A stretch of 64,000 nt of DNA from Weissella sagaensis (GCF_005405285.1 NZ_BJDT01000002.1:1-64000), one strand, 5' to 3'; positions 12,318 to 23,134 are shown, counted from the stretch's first letter. The notes: generated by a model not told the origin, from the sequence alone. Program-made: numbers and translations.

Positions 12318-12593
12318 ATGGATAAACAATTATCAGAATTTTTTAAATTATTTTCAAATGTCTTACGGCTTAAAATTTTACAAATTTTAGATCAAAATGA
12401 ACAAAATGTTTCCAGTTTAGTTATTTTGACAGGCTATTCGCAATCAAACATATCACAACAATTAAAAATATTAAAAGCAGCTGATATTATTAGTCATCAT
12501 CGTCATGGTAAACAAATCTTTTATACCTTAAAAGATGACCATATCCATGAAATTATTGCCTTAGCATCAAACCACTTGGAGGAAAAAATATAA
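12318..12593 (+). CDS. ArsR/SmtB-family zinc/cobalt-sensing repressor (CzrA-like)
   Basis: A winged-helix repressor of 91 residues. Its C-terminal helix carries an Asp and His two apart, then a His eleven further and a Glu three after that (in DDHIHEIIALASNHLEE). This matches the alpha-5 zinc/cobalt site of CzrA-type sensors; the CxC arsenic or cadmium site is absent. It overlaps the start region of the cation exporter by one base gap and likely represses both genes until metal binds. An ATG six bases upstream (12312) lies inside the -10/operator, so 12318 is chosen. Confidence 0.85.
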   Translation: MDKQLSEFFKLFSNVLRLKILQILDQNEQNVSSLVILTGYSQSNISQQLKILKAADIISHHRHGKQIFYTLKDDHIHEIIALASNHLEEKI

Positions 12594-12594
12594 T

Positions 12595-13491
12595 ATGCAT
12601 AATCATCATGAGCATGCAGGCGTTCCAAAAAAACAACTGCCGTATTTAATTGGCATTATTCTTAATTCCATATTTATTATTGCTGAAATGATTTTTGCCT
12701 ACTATGCGGATTCCACAGCCTTATTTGCTGATGCATTGCATAGTATTAGCGATGTGGCCTCATTAATTTTAGCGTGGGCTGCTGTTGCTGTTTTTGGATT
12801 ACGGGCGACATCAACGCATACGTACGGCTGGCATAATGCCACCATTTTAGCTAGTTTCATGAACGCTCTTTTCTTATTAGGTGCCGTTTTTATTATTTGG
12901 TTTGAAGCGATTGATAAATTGCTCAATAGCAACAGTGAACCAGCTGGTAGTTTAATTATGATTGTGTCAGCTATTGGTATTGTAATCAACTTTTTAGCTG
13001 CTAAATTTTTTGCCATGGCTGGTGATCATGAACATGATATCAACGCCAAAGGTGCTTATGTACACCTATTAGCCGACGCTGGTGTATCTTTTGGCGTTGT
13101 TTTATCTGGACTACTAACGTTCCTGACAGACTGGTATTGGCTTGATCCAGTTGTTTCAATTTTAATTGGCGTTGTTATTATCGTTTCTTCTTGGGGGATT
13201 TTTAAACAATCTATTCTCTTAATCTTCAATGGTGTCCCAGAAAATATCGATGAAGAAGCTGTTGAAAATGCCATTTTAGCAACCCCACAAGTTATCAGTA
13301 TGCATGATTTACATATTTGGGGTTTATCCACTACTGAGACAGCATTAACCGTGCATCTGGTTGTTGAGAATCCTGGTGATATGACCTTGCTATCACAATT
13401 AGGTTATATGCTACAAAATGACATGCACATTCAACACACAACAATTCAACTGGAAAAAAATAAAACTGATGAGCCATGTAACACCATCTAA
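12595..13491 (+). CDS. Cation diffusion facilitator (zinc/cobalt exporter)
   Basis: Proton-driven divalent metal exporter of the CDF family, 298 residues, six membrane helices and a cytoplasmic C-terminal domain. The N-terminus is His-rich (HNHHEH). Metal-site residues are seen in FADALHSISD (helix 2) and HLLADAGVSFG (helix 5). GGAGG lies nine bases before the start, inside the end of the repressor gene. The pairing with a CzrA-like sensor supports zinc or cobalt as substrate. Confidence 0.92.
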   Translation: MHNHHEHAGVPKKQLPYLIGIILNSIFIIAEMIFAYYADSTALFADALHSISDVASLILAWAAVAVFGLRATSTHTYGWHNATILASFMNALFLLGAVFIIWFEAIDKLLNSNSEPAGSLIMIVSAIGIVINFLAAKFFAMAGDHEHDINAKGAYVHLLADAGVSFGVVLSGLLTFLTDWYWLDPVVSILIGVVIIVSSWGIFKQSILLIFNGVPENIDEEAVENAILATPQVISMHDLHIWGLSTTETALTVHLVVENPGDMTLLSQLGYMLQNDMHIQHTTIQLEKNKTDEPCNTI

Positions 13492-13507
13492 CTCATCTTT
13501 CAAAACA

Positions 13508-13547
13508 AAAAATTCGTTAAGTTCAAAAATGAACTTAACGAATTTTT
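13508..13547. terminator. Bidirectional terminator between the CDF gene and hpt
   Basis: A perfect 18-bp stem (13508-13525 with 13530-13547) with an AAAA loop serves the two convergent genes on either side. Confidence 0.92.
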
Positions 13548-13550
13548 ATT

Positions 13551-14087
13551 TTAATTATTTAATTCCAAAACAGCCACATATGGCAAACCACGATAATATT
13601 CGTTGTAATCCATACCATATCCAACTAAAAACTCATCTGGTACATGTGCGCCAATAAAATCTGGCGTGATACCACCTGCTGATTCAGATTGTCGTTTATC
13701 AGTTGCAACTGCGACATAAACTTTTTTAGCACCACGTGCCTCAAAATCTGCCTTGAGATAACGTAATGTTAGTCCTGAGTCAACAACCTCATCTAAAATA
13801 ACAACTGTACGATCTTTTAAATCAACCTTCAAATCACGTTGAATTGTAATATGACCGGTTGACTTATCACCAACATAACTAGAAACATCAATATAATCAA
13901 GTTCAACCTCACATTGCATAGCCCGCATTAAATCAGCCATCCACATGTAAGCACCCTTCATAACACCAATAAATACTGGACGTTCCACATCAACTAGTAC
14001 TTCATTCAATTCGCCAGCTACCCGATTGACCATTTTTTCAATATCATCAACTGACAAAATAGTGCGCGCTAATCTCATTTCCGGCAT
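13551..14087 (-). CDS. hpt: Hypoxanthine (guanine) phosphoribosyltransferase
   Basis: Purine salvage enzyme that makes IMP or GMP from hypoxanthine or guanine and PRPP. The 178-residue length is typical. The PRPP loop is VVILDEVVDSGLTL around residues 92-105; the dimer region MKGAYMWMADLMR and the C-terminal FLVGYGMDYNEYYRGLPYV are family signatures. It begins two bases after purA ends, so salvaged IMP and its conversion to AMP are made from one transcript. Confidence 0.95.
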   Translation of the reverse strand: MPEMRLARTILSVDDIEKMVNRVAGELNEVLVDVERPVFIGVMKGAYMWMADLMRAMQCEVELDYIDVSSYVGDKSTGHITIQRDLKVDLKDRTVVILDEVVDSGLTLRYLKADFEARGAKKVYVAVATDKRQSESAGGITPDFIGAHVPDEFLVGYGMDYNEYYRGLPYVAVLELNN

Positions 14088-14089
14088 GT

Positions 14090-15391
<1,302 letters not shown>

Positions 15392-15445
15392 CTATTTCAG
15401 GTTCGCTAAACACGAACAATATAAACTTTTCTCAATACTTAATTA

Positions 15446-15474
15446 AGTTTACCAAGAAACTAGCTAGGTTTCAA
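15446..15474 (-). promoter_or_regulatory. purA promoter
   Basis: Minus-strand -35 TTGAAA (15469-15474) and -10 TAAACT (15446-15451), spacer 17, about 65 bases before the purA start. Confidence 0.6.
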
Positions 15475-15487
15475 TGTTATTCTCTTT

Positions 15488-15502
15488 AAAAGTTCGACTT
15501 TT
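15488..15502. promoter_or_regulatory. Palindrome upstream of purA, possible PurR box
   Basis: AAAAGTTCGACTTTT is a 15-base palindrome 13 bases upstream of the purA -35. On the minus strand it contains CGAAC in A/T-rich flanks, resembling the PurBox core of lactic acid bacteria (two mismatches to AWWWCCGAACWWT). Two further CGAAC halves face each other as GTTCG/CGAAC around 15410-15426. The assignment to PurR is inference. Confidence 0.35.
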
Positions 15503-15572
15503 AATCAAAAAAAACATTAAAAAGCTAATGATATAACATTAAACACTATCTTTCCTACTTTGTTTCACTAAA

Positions 15573-15604
15573 AAACGCACAAGAACCGAACGTCTTGTGC
15601 GTTT
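15573..15604 (-). terminator. Terminator of the P-type ATPase gene
   Basis: AAACGCACAAGA (15573-15584) pairs with TCTTGTGCGTTT (15593-15604), eight bases after the ATPase stop, with a minus-strand T run. Confidence 0.85.
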
Positions 15605-15611
15605 AAATGAA

Positions 15612-18188
15612 TTACTTATTATTCTTAATGGCTTTGGCAATTTCCCAATAAATATTTGGTACTAATGACAAGAAAATTGTAATTAACCAGGCTATACCTG
15701 TTAATGATACAAAGCTAAACAACGTTTGTGTTACCGGCACAATAACTAGTAAGATTGTCAATAATCCGGCCAATGCCGCCATCATAACTAGCATTGGGTT
15801 AGCGCTAAACTTAATCTTAAACATTGATTCTTCACTACGAATATTGAAGACATGTAAAATTGATGTTAGTGATAAGACAATGAAAGCCATTGTGTTTCCA
15901 AGTTCTGGATTACCCACATAAACACCGTAACCTTGCGCAATCAACGTTGGAACTGCAAATAAAATGACATTTATCATGATGCGCCCAGCTAAACCATTAG
16001 CAAAGATACTTGCTTTTGGACTTACTGGTTCTTGATTCATGACGTTATCGTGAACAGGTTCACGACTCAAAGCAAAACCAGGAAGACCATCAGCTACCAA
16101 ATTAATAAACAACAGTTGCGTTGCAATCAATGGTGATCCCCAGCCAAATATCATTGCTGCCACAATAATCACAATTTCTGACATGTTTGCACTCATCAAG
16201 AAATTAATCGTCTTCCGAATATTACCGTAAATACCACGACCAACTTCAACTGCATGGACAATCGTTGCAAAGTTATCATCAGTTAGAACAATTGCTGATG
16301 CTTCACGGGCAACATCGGTCCCCGTTTCACCCATTGCAATACCAACATCAGCACTGCGCAAAGCTGGTGCATCGTTAACACCATCACCTGTCATGGCAAC
16401 AACATCACCGCGTTTTTGCCATGATTTCACAATACGAATCTTATCTTCTGGCGTTACTCGAGCATAAACCGCATATTTTTCAACATTTTTATCTAATTCT
16501 TCATCAGACATTTTATGCAACTCAGCCCCTGACAATGCATGGTCTTCATCGCCTAAAATACCAATCTCACGTGCAATAGCACTAGCTGTTACCACGTGAT
16601 CACCTGTAATCATAACCGGTTTAATACCAGCTGCACGGGCTTGTGCAACAGCTTCAGCTGACTCAGGACGTGGTGGATCAATAATACCAACCAGTCCCAA
16701 TAGCGTCATGTTACTTTCAACTTCGTCTTCAGTTGGTTCGTCACTAATTGATGCTAATTTAACTGCTCCAACGGCAATCACACGTAATGCTTTTGAACCG
16801 AATTGCTCGTTCACATCAGTTGCATCATGATGAACACTTTCCGGAAACTTTGGTAACAAGACATCAAAAGCTCCCTTAGTTATTGCCAGATAACCATCCG
16901 CTACTTTGTGTACGGTTGTCATACGCTTTCGTGTTGAGTTAAATGGAATTTCAAAAACCTTTGGATAAGTTGCTTGTAGGTTTTCATATTCTGAATATTC
17001 ACCTAAAGCATTAACCATCGCAATTTCAGTAGGTAATCCCACTACCTCTTCTTCTGGCTTTGTCACATTAGTTGATAAAGCTCCGAATTTCAAAACGTCT
17101 GGTAAATTACTTGCAATTTCTTGATTATCAAAAATTTGATTAGCTTGCGCATCCCATACACGACGCACAGTCATCTTATTTTGCGTTAGCGTTCCTGTTT
17201 TATCAGATGCAATCACTGTTGCTGACCCTAATGTTTCAACAGCAGGCAAACGACGTACAATCGCATGTTGCTTTGCCATCTTTTGTACACCTAATGCCAA
17301 TGTGATTGTCACAATAATCATTAATGTCTCAGGAACCACTGCAACAGCTAATGATACAGCCGTCATGAACAAAGTAAGTAATGGCTCACCATGGAATATT
17401 CCTAAACCAATCACGACTAACGCAGCTAAAATCGCAATAACACTCAAACGCTTACCTAGATGTGCAAGACGTACCTGCAATGGCGTTTGTTCACGTTTTT
17501 GATCGCCTAACAAACCAGCAATCTTTCCCATTTCAGTTTCCATACCAACGGCTGTTACTGTTGCAACACCGCGACCATTAACAACTGCCGTACCACGATA
17601 AACGCGGTCTAAACGATCACCTAACGCATCTTCTTCAGAAGATTCAAAATCTGCATCTTTTTCAATGGCATCACTTTCCCCAGTCAATGCCGATTCTTCA
17701 ACTCGTAATTCTGTTGTTTCTAGCAAACGTGCATCAGCAGAAATACGCTTACCATTTTCTAAAATCATTAAATCACCAACCACAATATCAGCGATTGGAA
17801 TTGTTTTAATTTGGCCGTCACGTTTAACGGTTGCTTGCGCCACTTCTAAACTTTTTAACGAATCTAAAGCTGCTTCAGCTCGTCCTTCTTGATAAATTGA
17901 TAATACTGAATTAATGATAACAATTGCAATAATTAAAACACTCTCAAAATAATGACCATTTCCTTGCATTATCGATGTTATCAATGAAATAACAGCAGCA
18001 ATAATCAAAATGATTGTCGCTACATCACTCAAACTACGCTTTACTTTTTGCCATAAGGGTTCTTTCGCTGCTTCTTTAAAAACATTCTGACCATACTGTT
18101 CTCTTGCACTTTGAACTTGATCACTCGTTAACCCATTAACTCTATCCACGCTTTTCAGGGCATGGTCCTGACTTGCTTTTTCTACCAT
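15612..18188 (-). CDS. P-type cation ATPase (calcium-transporting type)
   Basis: ATP-driven cation pump of 858 residues with the P2-type layout: an N-terminal cation-ATPase domain, actuator TALTGES near residue 167, phosphorylation motif DKTGTLT near 328, hinge MTGDGVNDAPALR near 600, ten membrane segments and a C-terminal helix bundle. The helix-4 motif usually written PEGL reads PETL here (near 286), keeping the cation-binding Glu. Calcium or manganese export is the likely role, but a substrate cannot be fixed from motifs alone. Single-gene unit with its own terminator. Confidence 0.9.
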   Translation of the reverse strand: MVEKASQDHALKSVDRVNGLTSDQVQSAREQYGQNVFKEAAKEPLWQKVKRSLSDVATIILIIAAVISLITSIMQGNGHYFESVLIIAIVIINSVLSIYQEGRAEAALDSLKSLEVAQATVKRDGQIKTIPIADIVVGDLMILENGKRISADARLLETTELRVEESALTGESDAIEKDADFESSEEDALGDRLDRVYRGTAVVNGRGVATVTAVGMETEMGKIAGLLGDQKREQTPLQVRLAHLGKRLSVIAILAALVVIGLGIFHGEPLLTLFMTAVSLAVAVVPETLMIIVTITLALGVQKMAKQHAIVRRLPAVETLGSATVIASDKTGTLTQNKMTVRRVWDAQANQIFDNQEIASNLPDVLKFGALSTNVTKPEEEVVGLPTEIAMVNALGEYSEYENLQATYPKVFEIPFNSTRKRMTTVHKVADGYLAITKGAFDVLLPKFPESVHHDATDVNEQFGSKALRVIAVGAVKLASISDEPTEDEVESNMTLLGLVGIIDPPRPESAEAVAQARAAGIKPVMITGDHVVTASAIAREIGILGDEDHALSGAELHKMSDEELDKNVEKYAVYARVTPEDKIRIVKSWQKRGDVVAMTGDGVNDAPALRSADVGIAMGETGTDVAREASAIVLTDDNFATIVHAVEVGRGIYGNIRKTINFLMSANMSEIVIIVAAMIFGWGSPLIATQLLFINLVADGLPGFALSREPVHDNVMNQEPVSPKASIFANGLAGRIMINVILFAVPTLIAQGYGVYVGNPELGNTMAFIVLSLTSILHVFNIRSEESMFKIKFSANPMLVMMAALAGLLTILLVIVPVTQTLFSFVSLTGIAWLITIFLSLVPNIYWEIAKAIKNNK

Positions 18189-18303
18189 ATTCTCTCCTTT
18201 GTTGTTGGAATTTCATCTTTCCCTTAATTAAATACTAACAAATCATCAGCCATTTGTAAAGTTTTCATATAAAACGTAACTTTTAAAGGCGCTGTTTGAC
18301 AAC

Positions 18304-18345
18304 AAAAAACACTTTATCGAAACAAAATGTTTCAGATAAAGTGTT
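18304..18345 (-). terminator. Terminator of ezrA
   Basis: AACACTTTATC (18308-18318) pairs with GATAAAGTGTT (18335-18345), with an inner GAAAC/GTTTC stem and a minus-strand T run; six bases after the ezrA stop. Confidence 0.85.
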
Positions 18346-18350
18346 ATCAA

Positions 18351-20084
18351 TTATTCTTGTTCTAAATACTCCGCTTGCAACGTTGCTTGTTCTTGACGAT
18401 ACTGTTGCACAACACGATTGGTTAATCCTGGTTCAATTTGATCCAAAATAACCGCTAGTGTCTTCATTGATTGTTCATAATCATAGCTTGTCTCATAAAA
18501 GTAGCGTGCTTGTTGCGTCGACTGTGCAACCGCTGGATTATCACGATACATCAAAGCTTTTCGTACTAAACGTTCCGTAATCGTTGCCGCCTCAATCAAA
18601 CTATCCGTTCGTTCTTGTAGCGTGTCTAAATCTGCTGTCACAATGCTTAATTGACGTAAAACATCATCCATATTCACTCGTGAAAATCCGAGTTGTTGTT
18701 TTACACGTTCTAATTCATCACTAACCGAATAAAAAATCGATAAGTACGTATCTGGCAATCCTGGTAAACCTTGCCGTTCAAACGAACGTTGAATCAATCG
18801 TAACTTATCAGCTAATAGCGTAACGCGCTTTTTTGATTGTTCCAACACCATTGGTAACTCCTGAAATGCTTGCCACATTGTCGTTTGTTCCTTGGCAATA
18901 CGTTCAAGGTCAGTAAACATTGCCTCTTGTTGACTAATTAATGTTGAGAAAACTGCCTCATGACGGCTAATATGTTGTCTTAATTCTTCAAAATTAACTG
19001 TATTATTGCCTAATTGAATTTCCCAACTACGAATTTGGCCTAATTCATCTTTTGAAAAAACAAAATCTTGGTTCAAACGATCTAAACGCGCATATAATTC
19101 ATGGTTTTGACGCTTATTTTGTGCCACATAACTTGTTAATTTTTCATTATTTTCCCAAACAATTTGCGCAGCTTTTGCTTCTTCGTCAAAAGTTTCATAC
19201 AAAAGTTCAGTTTGTGCCTTCATTTTTGCAATTTCTTCTGTGGCTTTTTTCAACGTTAATTCTTGCAACAATTCTAACGCTGCTTGTCGTTGTTCCGCAA
19301 TATTTGCTAATTGCTTTTCAATGTTAGTTTCAAATTTAAAGCCTTCTGCCGCCATTTTGTTATACGCATTTTGTAATTCATCAAGTTGGCCAGGTATCGT
19401 ATCTGTTAATTCAGTATTAATCGTTGGAATTTGTTCAATACGTTGTTCTAGCTGATTCGTCTCCATACTCAATGTTTCATAAATACCAGCTGCAGTTGCG
19501 TGGTCACCCATTTCAGTTAAACGAGAAAATTCATCAAAGTCTTCTTCAAGTGATCCCAAAATTTCTTCCAATTTATCAATTGCTGGACCAAATGTGAAAT
19601 TTTGTGATAATAATAACTTACGTAATTCTTGATACTTAGCTTCTAAATCTTTAACTGCCTGCTTATGTGCTTCATCTAATTGTTCTAGATCATTTAGACC
19701 TTGGTTAACAACATCTATTGTCGTCTCGGCTTCACGAATTTGACGTTGCAACTCCTTCATTCCCTGCGACGTTTTTAAAAAGTTTAATCCTTGTGAGTCA
19801 AACAACACTGTATTTGCTTTTAAATCGATACTATTAAATTCTGTTTTTTCCAAATGATTATATTTCGCTTCCAACAATTGAAATTGTTTCAAGGATTGTC
19901 CTGTCAAACTTAACTGGCGCCCCTTGATTAACCGATCACGCATTGGAATCTCAGTTAATTGTGCCTTTTTTTGAACTAACTTATTAACCTTACGCACCGT
20001 CAATCGTTGAGAGACAAAGATAATCAAATAAATGGCTGCAACTACAATAATCAAGCCAATTACAATATGTCCAATCTGTGTCAT
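18351..20084 (-). CDS. ezrA: Septation ring formation regulator EzrA
   Basis: Membrane-anchored regulator that restrains FtsZ ring assembly and links it to wall synthesis. The 577-residue chain has one N-terminal membrane helix (about residues 5-25) followed by an almost wholly alpha-helical coiled-coil body rich in Glu, Gln and Leu, as in spectrin-like EzrA. Length and topology match the family. It sits alone between the ATPase gene and rpsD. Confidence 0.9.
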   Translation of the reverse strand: MTQIGHIVIGLIIVVAAIYLIIFVSQRLTVRKVNKLVQKKAQLTEIPMRDRLIKGRQLSLTGQSLKQFQLLEAKYNHLEKTEFNSIDLKANTVLFDSQGLNFLKTSQGMKELQRQIREAETTIDVVNQGLNDLEQLDEAHKQAVKDLEAKYQELRKLLLSQNFTFGPAIDKLEEILGSLEEDFDEFSRLTEMGDHATAAGIYETLSMETNQLEQRIEQIPTINTELTDTIPGQLDELQNAYNKMAAEGFKFETNIEKQLANIAEQRQAALELLQELTLKKATEEIAKMKAQTELLYETFDEEAKAAQIVWENNEKLTSYVAQNKRQNHELYARLDRLNQDFVFSKDELGQIRSWEIQLGNNTVNFEELRQHISRHEAVFSTLISQQEAMFTDLERIAKEQTTMWQAFQELPMVLEQSKKRVTLLADKLRLIQRSFERQGLPGLPDTYLSIFYSVSDELERVKQQLGFSRVNMDDVLRQLSIVTADLDTLQERTDSLIEAATITERLVRKALMYRDNPAVAQSTQQARYFYETSYDYEQSMKTLAVILDQIEPGLTNRVVQQYRQEQATLQAEYLEQE

Positions 20085-20254
20085 ACTCTTTTATCTGGTG
20101 AACCATTGTCACCATACTCCTAACTTTCGGGAATTCTAATATGATTAGCGTACCACGTGACACACCATTCATGTTATTTTTTAATACGGTTTAGTGTTTA
20201 TTTGTTGTTCTTTAACATTTTTTAACTTTTTATTGTATATATTACTGGATATAC

Positions 20255-20287
20255 AAAAAAAGCCAAGACAAATGTCTTAGCTTTTTT
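20255..20287 (-). terminator. Terminator of rpsD
   Basis: AAAAAAGCCAAGACA and TGTCTTAGCTTTTTT pair with one mismatch, 37 bases after the rpsD stop, with T runs on both strands. Confidence 0.85.
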
Positions 20288-20323
20288 GTATCGTTAAACC
20301 ACATACCAATGTGATAATTAAAA

Positions 20324-20935
20324 TTATCCAATACGGTTGTAGTACTCAACGATTAGTGATTCGTTGTATTCGTGATCCAACTCAGCACGTTCTGGTTCGC
20401 GAACCAAAGTTCCCTTTAGTGCATCCTTATCAAACTCAACGAATGGTAGAGTTCCAGCTTGTGCTTCAACAGCAGCTTGGATGTAAACGTTCTTTTGTGA
20501 CTTCTCACGAACTGAGATTTCTTGTCCAACACTAACTTCGTATGAAGGAATATCAACACGCTTACCATCAACCAAGATGTGGCCGTGGTTTACAAGTTGA
20601 CGTGCTTGTTGGCGAGTAGTTGCCAAACCTAGACGGTAAACAAGGTTGTCCAAACGACGCTCTAGCAATGACATAAAGTTATCACCGTGAGTACCCTTAC
20701 GAACCTTACCTGCCTTCAAGAACAAGTTGTGGAATTGACGTTCAGTCAAACCGTAAGTAAAACGAACCTTTTGCTTTTCAGCTAATTGAATACCATAATC
20801 AGATGGCTTTGAACGACGTCCGGCACCGTGATCACCAGGTGCGTAGTTACGACGAGCAAGTTCTTTTCCAGTACCTGACAATGAAACGCCTAGACGACGT
20901 GACAAACGGTACTTAGGACCAGTATAACGTGACAT
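20324..20935 (-). CDS. rpsD: 30S ribosomal protein S4
   Basis: Primary 16S-binding protein that nucleates the small-subunit body and represses its own mRNA. Starts [10 protein letters not shown] and contains the S4 RNA-binding domain ([19 protein letters not shown], then [13 protein letters not shown]). The frame stays open 54 bases upstream, but the ATG at 20935 has GGAGG nine bases before it and gives the normal 203 residues. Monocistronic with a structured leader. Confidence 0.98.
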   Translation of the reverse strand: MSRYTGPKYRLSRRLGVSLSGTGKELARRNYAPGDHGAGRRSKPSDYGIQLAEKQKVRFTYGLTERQFHNLFLKAGKVRKGTHGDNFMSLLERRLDNLVYRLGLATTRQQARQLVNHGHILVDGKRVDIPSYEVSVGQEISVREKSQKNVYIQAAVEAQAGTLPFVEFDKDALKGTLVREPERAELDHEYNESLIVEYYNRIG

Positions 20936-20989
20936 ATTAAAATGTCCTCCAGAATTTTTATTTTGTTGAATTCTAGAGAGTTGCCTCAC

Positions 20990-21110
20990 ATTCGTGCAAT
21001 TTACCCAAACGTTCGCTGCTGCAGCGCAGTTACTGGTGTGTTCTCCGCCATTATTGAAACGGGTCGGTAAATTGTTGACGAGCTTGCGGACAACCCGCTG
21101 CAGTTTTCAA
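20990..21110 (-). promoter_or_regulatory. rpsD leader with pseudoknot (S4 autoregulatory site)
   Basis: Two helices cross each other: CAATTTACC (20997-21005) pairs with GGTAAATTG (21066-21074), and CTGCAGCG (21019-21026) pairs with CGCTGCAG (21096-21103). The order A, B, A', B' is a pseudoknot. It ends about 60 bases before the rpsD start. S4 is known to repress its own mRNA through a structured leader in Bacillus and a pseudoknot in E. coli; the function here is inferred from position and fold. Confidence 0.75.
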
Positions 21111-21168
21111 CACTTCAAGTATTCTATCAAATTACTGAATAATACACAAGGATTAGTTACTTGAATCC

Positions 21169-21873
21169 TTATGATTTTTCCATGTAAAATTCAAAACGTG
21201 ACCCAACATACTGCGTTTGAACATATTCAAAAGGGACATCTTTTTCATTGTAAGTGATTTGTCGCAATACTAAGACAGGGTCCCCGCGCTTAATGGCTAA
21301 ATACTCTGACACACGTTCTTTAACTGCTGCTGCTGTCACAACTTGTTTTGCGCGCCCAATTTTCAAGCCCCGTTCTTTTGCTAATGTCCGGTACAATGAA
21401 TCTGTCAATGCTTGGCGTGATAATCCCGTCACCAATGTTTCAGGAATCGCCGCCACCTCAAAGGCAATTGGCTCACCATCCCCATACCGCACACGTTCCA
21501 TACGAAGTACTCGATCATTTTCATTTAACAATAATTGTTCTTGTTCTGAATTTGATGCACGCCCAATATGGAAGCTAACTGTCTTAGATGTTGCTTGTTT
21601 ACCGGCATCTGCCATTAAATCAGTAAATGATGTAATGCCATTTAAATGCTCTTGTACTTTTTGTTCTGATACAAAAGTTCCTGAACCAACACGTCGCTCT
21701 AAAATACCTTCATCAACTAAGAGCATAATTGCTTGACGTAACGTCATTCGTGAAACACCAAACTGATCAGCTAATTCTCGTTCTGCTGGAATACGATCAC
21801 CTGGGACCCAACGACCTGCATCAATAGCTTCATGAATTTCATCATGAATTTGAATATATACCGGAGAACCCAT
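21169..21873 (-). CDS. GntR/HutC-family repressor, NagR-like
   Basis: 234 residues: an N-terminal winged-helix domain (ERELADQFGVSRMTLRQAI, about 30-50) and a C-terminal UTRA ligand domain. It starts five bases after nagA ends, and a site of the form GGTATAGACC lies upstream of nagA. This supports a NagR/YvoA-type repressor of N-acetylglucosamine use, which in relatives senses GlcN6P or GlcNAc6P. The ligand is inferred from context. Confidence 0.85.
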   Translation of the reverse strand: MGSPVYIQIHDEIHEAIDAGRWVPGDRIPAERELADQFGVSRMTLRQAIMLLVDEGILERRVGSGTFVSEQKVQEHLNGITSFTDLMADAGKQATSKTVSFHIGRASNSEQEQLLLNENDRVLRMERVRYGDGEPIAFEVAAIPETLVTGLSRQALTDSLYRTLAKERGLKIGRAKQVVTAAAVKERVSEYLAIKRGDPVLVLRQITYNEKDVPFEYVQTQYVGSRFEFYMEKS

Positions 21874-21878
21874 CTTCT

Positions 21879-23054
21879 TTACTCCTTTGTTTGCACACCA
21901 TCTTGTTTAGAAAAACGACGTCCCATACTATAAGTTGCTGTTAATTCAGAAAAATCAGCGCTAAAGACATTTAAATCAGCATCTTTACCTTCTTCTAAAG
22001 TACCTTTAGTTGTTAAACCAAATTCAACAGCTTGATTAACCGACGCCATTTGAATAGCTTCATGGACTGTCGCACCTGTAAAAGCCATGATATTTCGGAA
22101 TGCATCATCAAACTCTAACACTGATCCTGCTAACGTACCATCAGCTAACCGAGCTTGCTTATCTTTAACCCAAACCTTTTGACCACCCAGTTCAGACTCG
22201 CCATCACCCAATCCTTTAGCACGCATCGAATCTGTAATCAAGTCAATGCGACGTGCTGACTTTAATTTGTAAGCAAGGTTAACCATATCAGGATACACGT
22301 GGAACCCATCAACAATTAACTCCGTACGAATATTATCTTCTAACATGGCATGACCAGTTACGCCTGGCTCACGATGTGCCATCGGCCGTTGTGCATTATA
22401 CAAATGTGTAATATGACTTGCTTTTGAATGTTGTTGTAAAAACTCTCGTGTTGCGTTGGAGTGCCCAATCGAGCCAATAATATTATGCTCAGCTAAATAA
22501 TTTTCAAAATCAGCCACATTTGCTGCTTGTTCTGGTGCGTAAGTAATCAGACGCACTCGATTACCTGATAATTCATGCCACTTTTGCACTAATTCTTGAC
22601 TAGGTGCAATAATATATTGTTCTGGTTGTGCACCTTTAAAATGTGGATTAATAAATGGTCCTTCCAAATGAACACCTACAATAGCAGGTTCTTGTTTAGC
22701 AGCTTCATTAATCGCCACCATTGCATTTGATATATTTTCTACAGATTGGGTCATCGTTGTTGGAAAAACCGATGTAATTCCCTCTGAAATTTGTCCATGA
22801 ACCATATTAACGACATCTTGGGCATTACCGTCCATTGTATCAAATCCATATGCACCATGTGTATGAACATCAATAAATCCAGGCACAATCACTTTACGAT
22901 CAGCGCGAATAACTTGATCATTCGCACTAATTATTAATTCTGCCATCATACCAATCGCTTCAATTTGTTTATCAAACCGTATATAAGCATCTTTTAGTAG
23001 TGGTTGATTATCATTTCCTGTATAAATAGTTGCGTGTGTTAATACTTTACTCAT
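21879..23054 (-). CDS. nagA: N-acetylglucosamine-6-phosphate deacetylase
   Basis: Removes acetate from GlcNAc-6-P, feeding amino-sugar catabolism and wall recycling. Amidohydrolase motifs are visible: HTHGAYGFDTMDG (about 63-75), HLEGPFINPHFKGA (about 128-141), IGHSNAT, HLYNAQRPMAHREPG, and the catalytic Asp in LITDSMRAKGLGDGE. 391 residues is normal. First gene of a nagA-nagR operon. Confidence 0.95.
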   Translation of the reverse strand: MSKVLTHATIYTGNDNQPLLKDAYIRFDKQIEAIGMMAELIISANDQVIRADRKVIVPGFIDVHTHGAYGFDTMDGNAQDVVNMVHGQISEGITSVFPTTMTQSVENISNAMVAINEAAKQEPAIVGVHLEGPFINPHFKGAQPEQYIIAPSQELVQKWHELSGNRVRLITYAPEQAANVADFENYLAEHNIIGSIGHSNATREFLQQHSKASHITHLYNAQRPMAHREPGVTGHAMLEDNIRTELIVDGFHVYPDMVNLAYKLKSARRIDLITDSMRAKGLGDGESELGGQKVWVKDKQARLADGTLAGSVLEFDDAFRNIMAFTGATVHEAIQMASVNQAVEFGLTTKGTLEEGKDADLNVFSADFSELTATYSMGRRFSKQDGVQTKE

Positions 23055-23134
23055 GATTATTCCCCTTATTCATTCAATGACACAAGCGGATAATGACCGT
23101 CTGAAATTCATCTCTAATCGTCTCTAAGTTTACA

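Noticed and set aside
17302..17892. Plus-strand frames inside the ATPase gene (and similar frames inside polC, rseP, nupO, the permease and others)
   Set aside because: They are antisense frames of strongly supported genes with no ribosome sites or recognisable protein.
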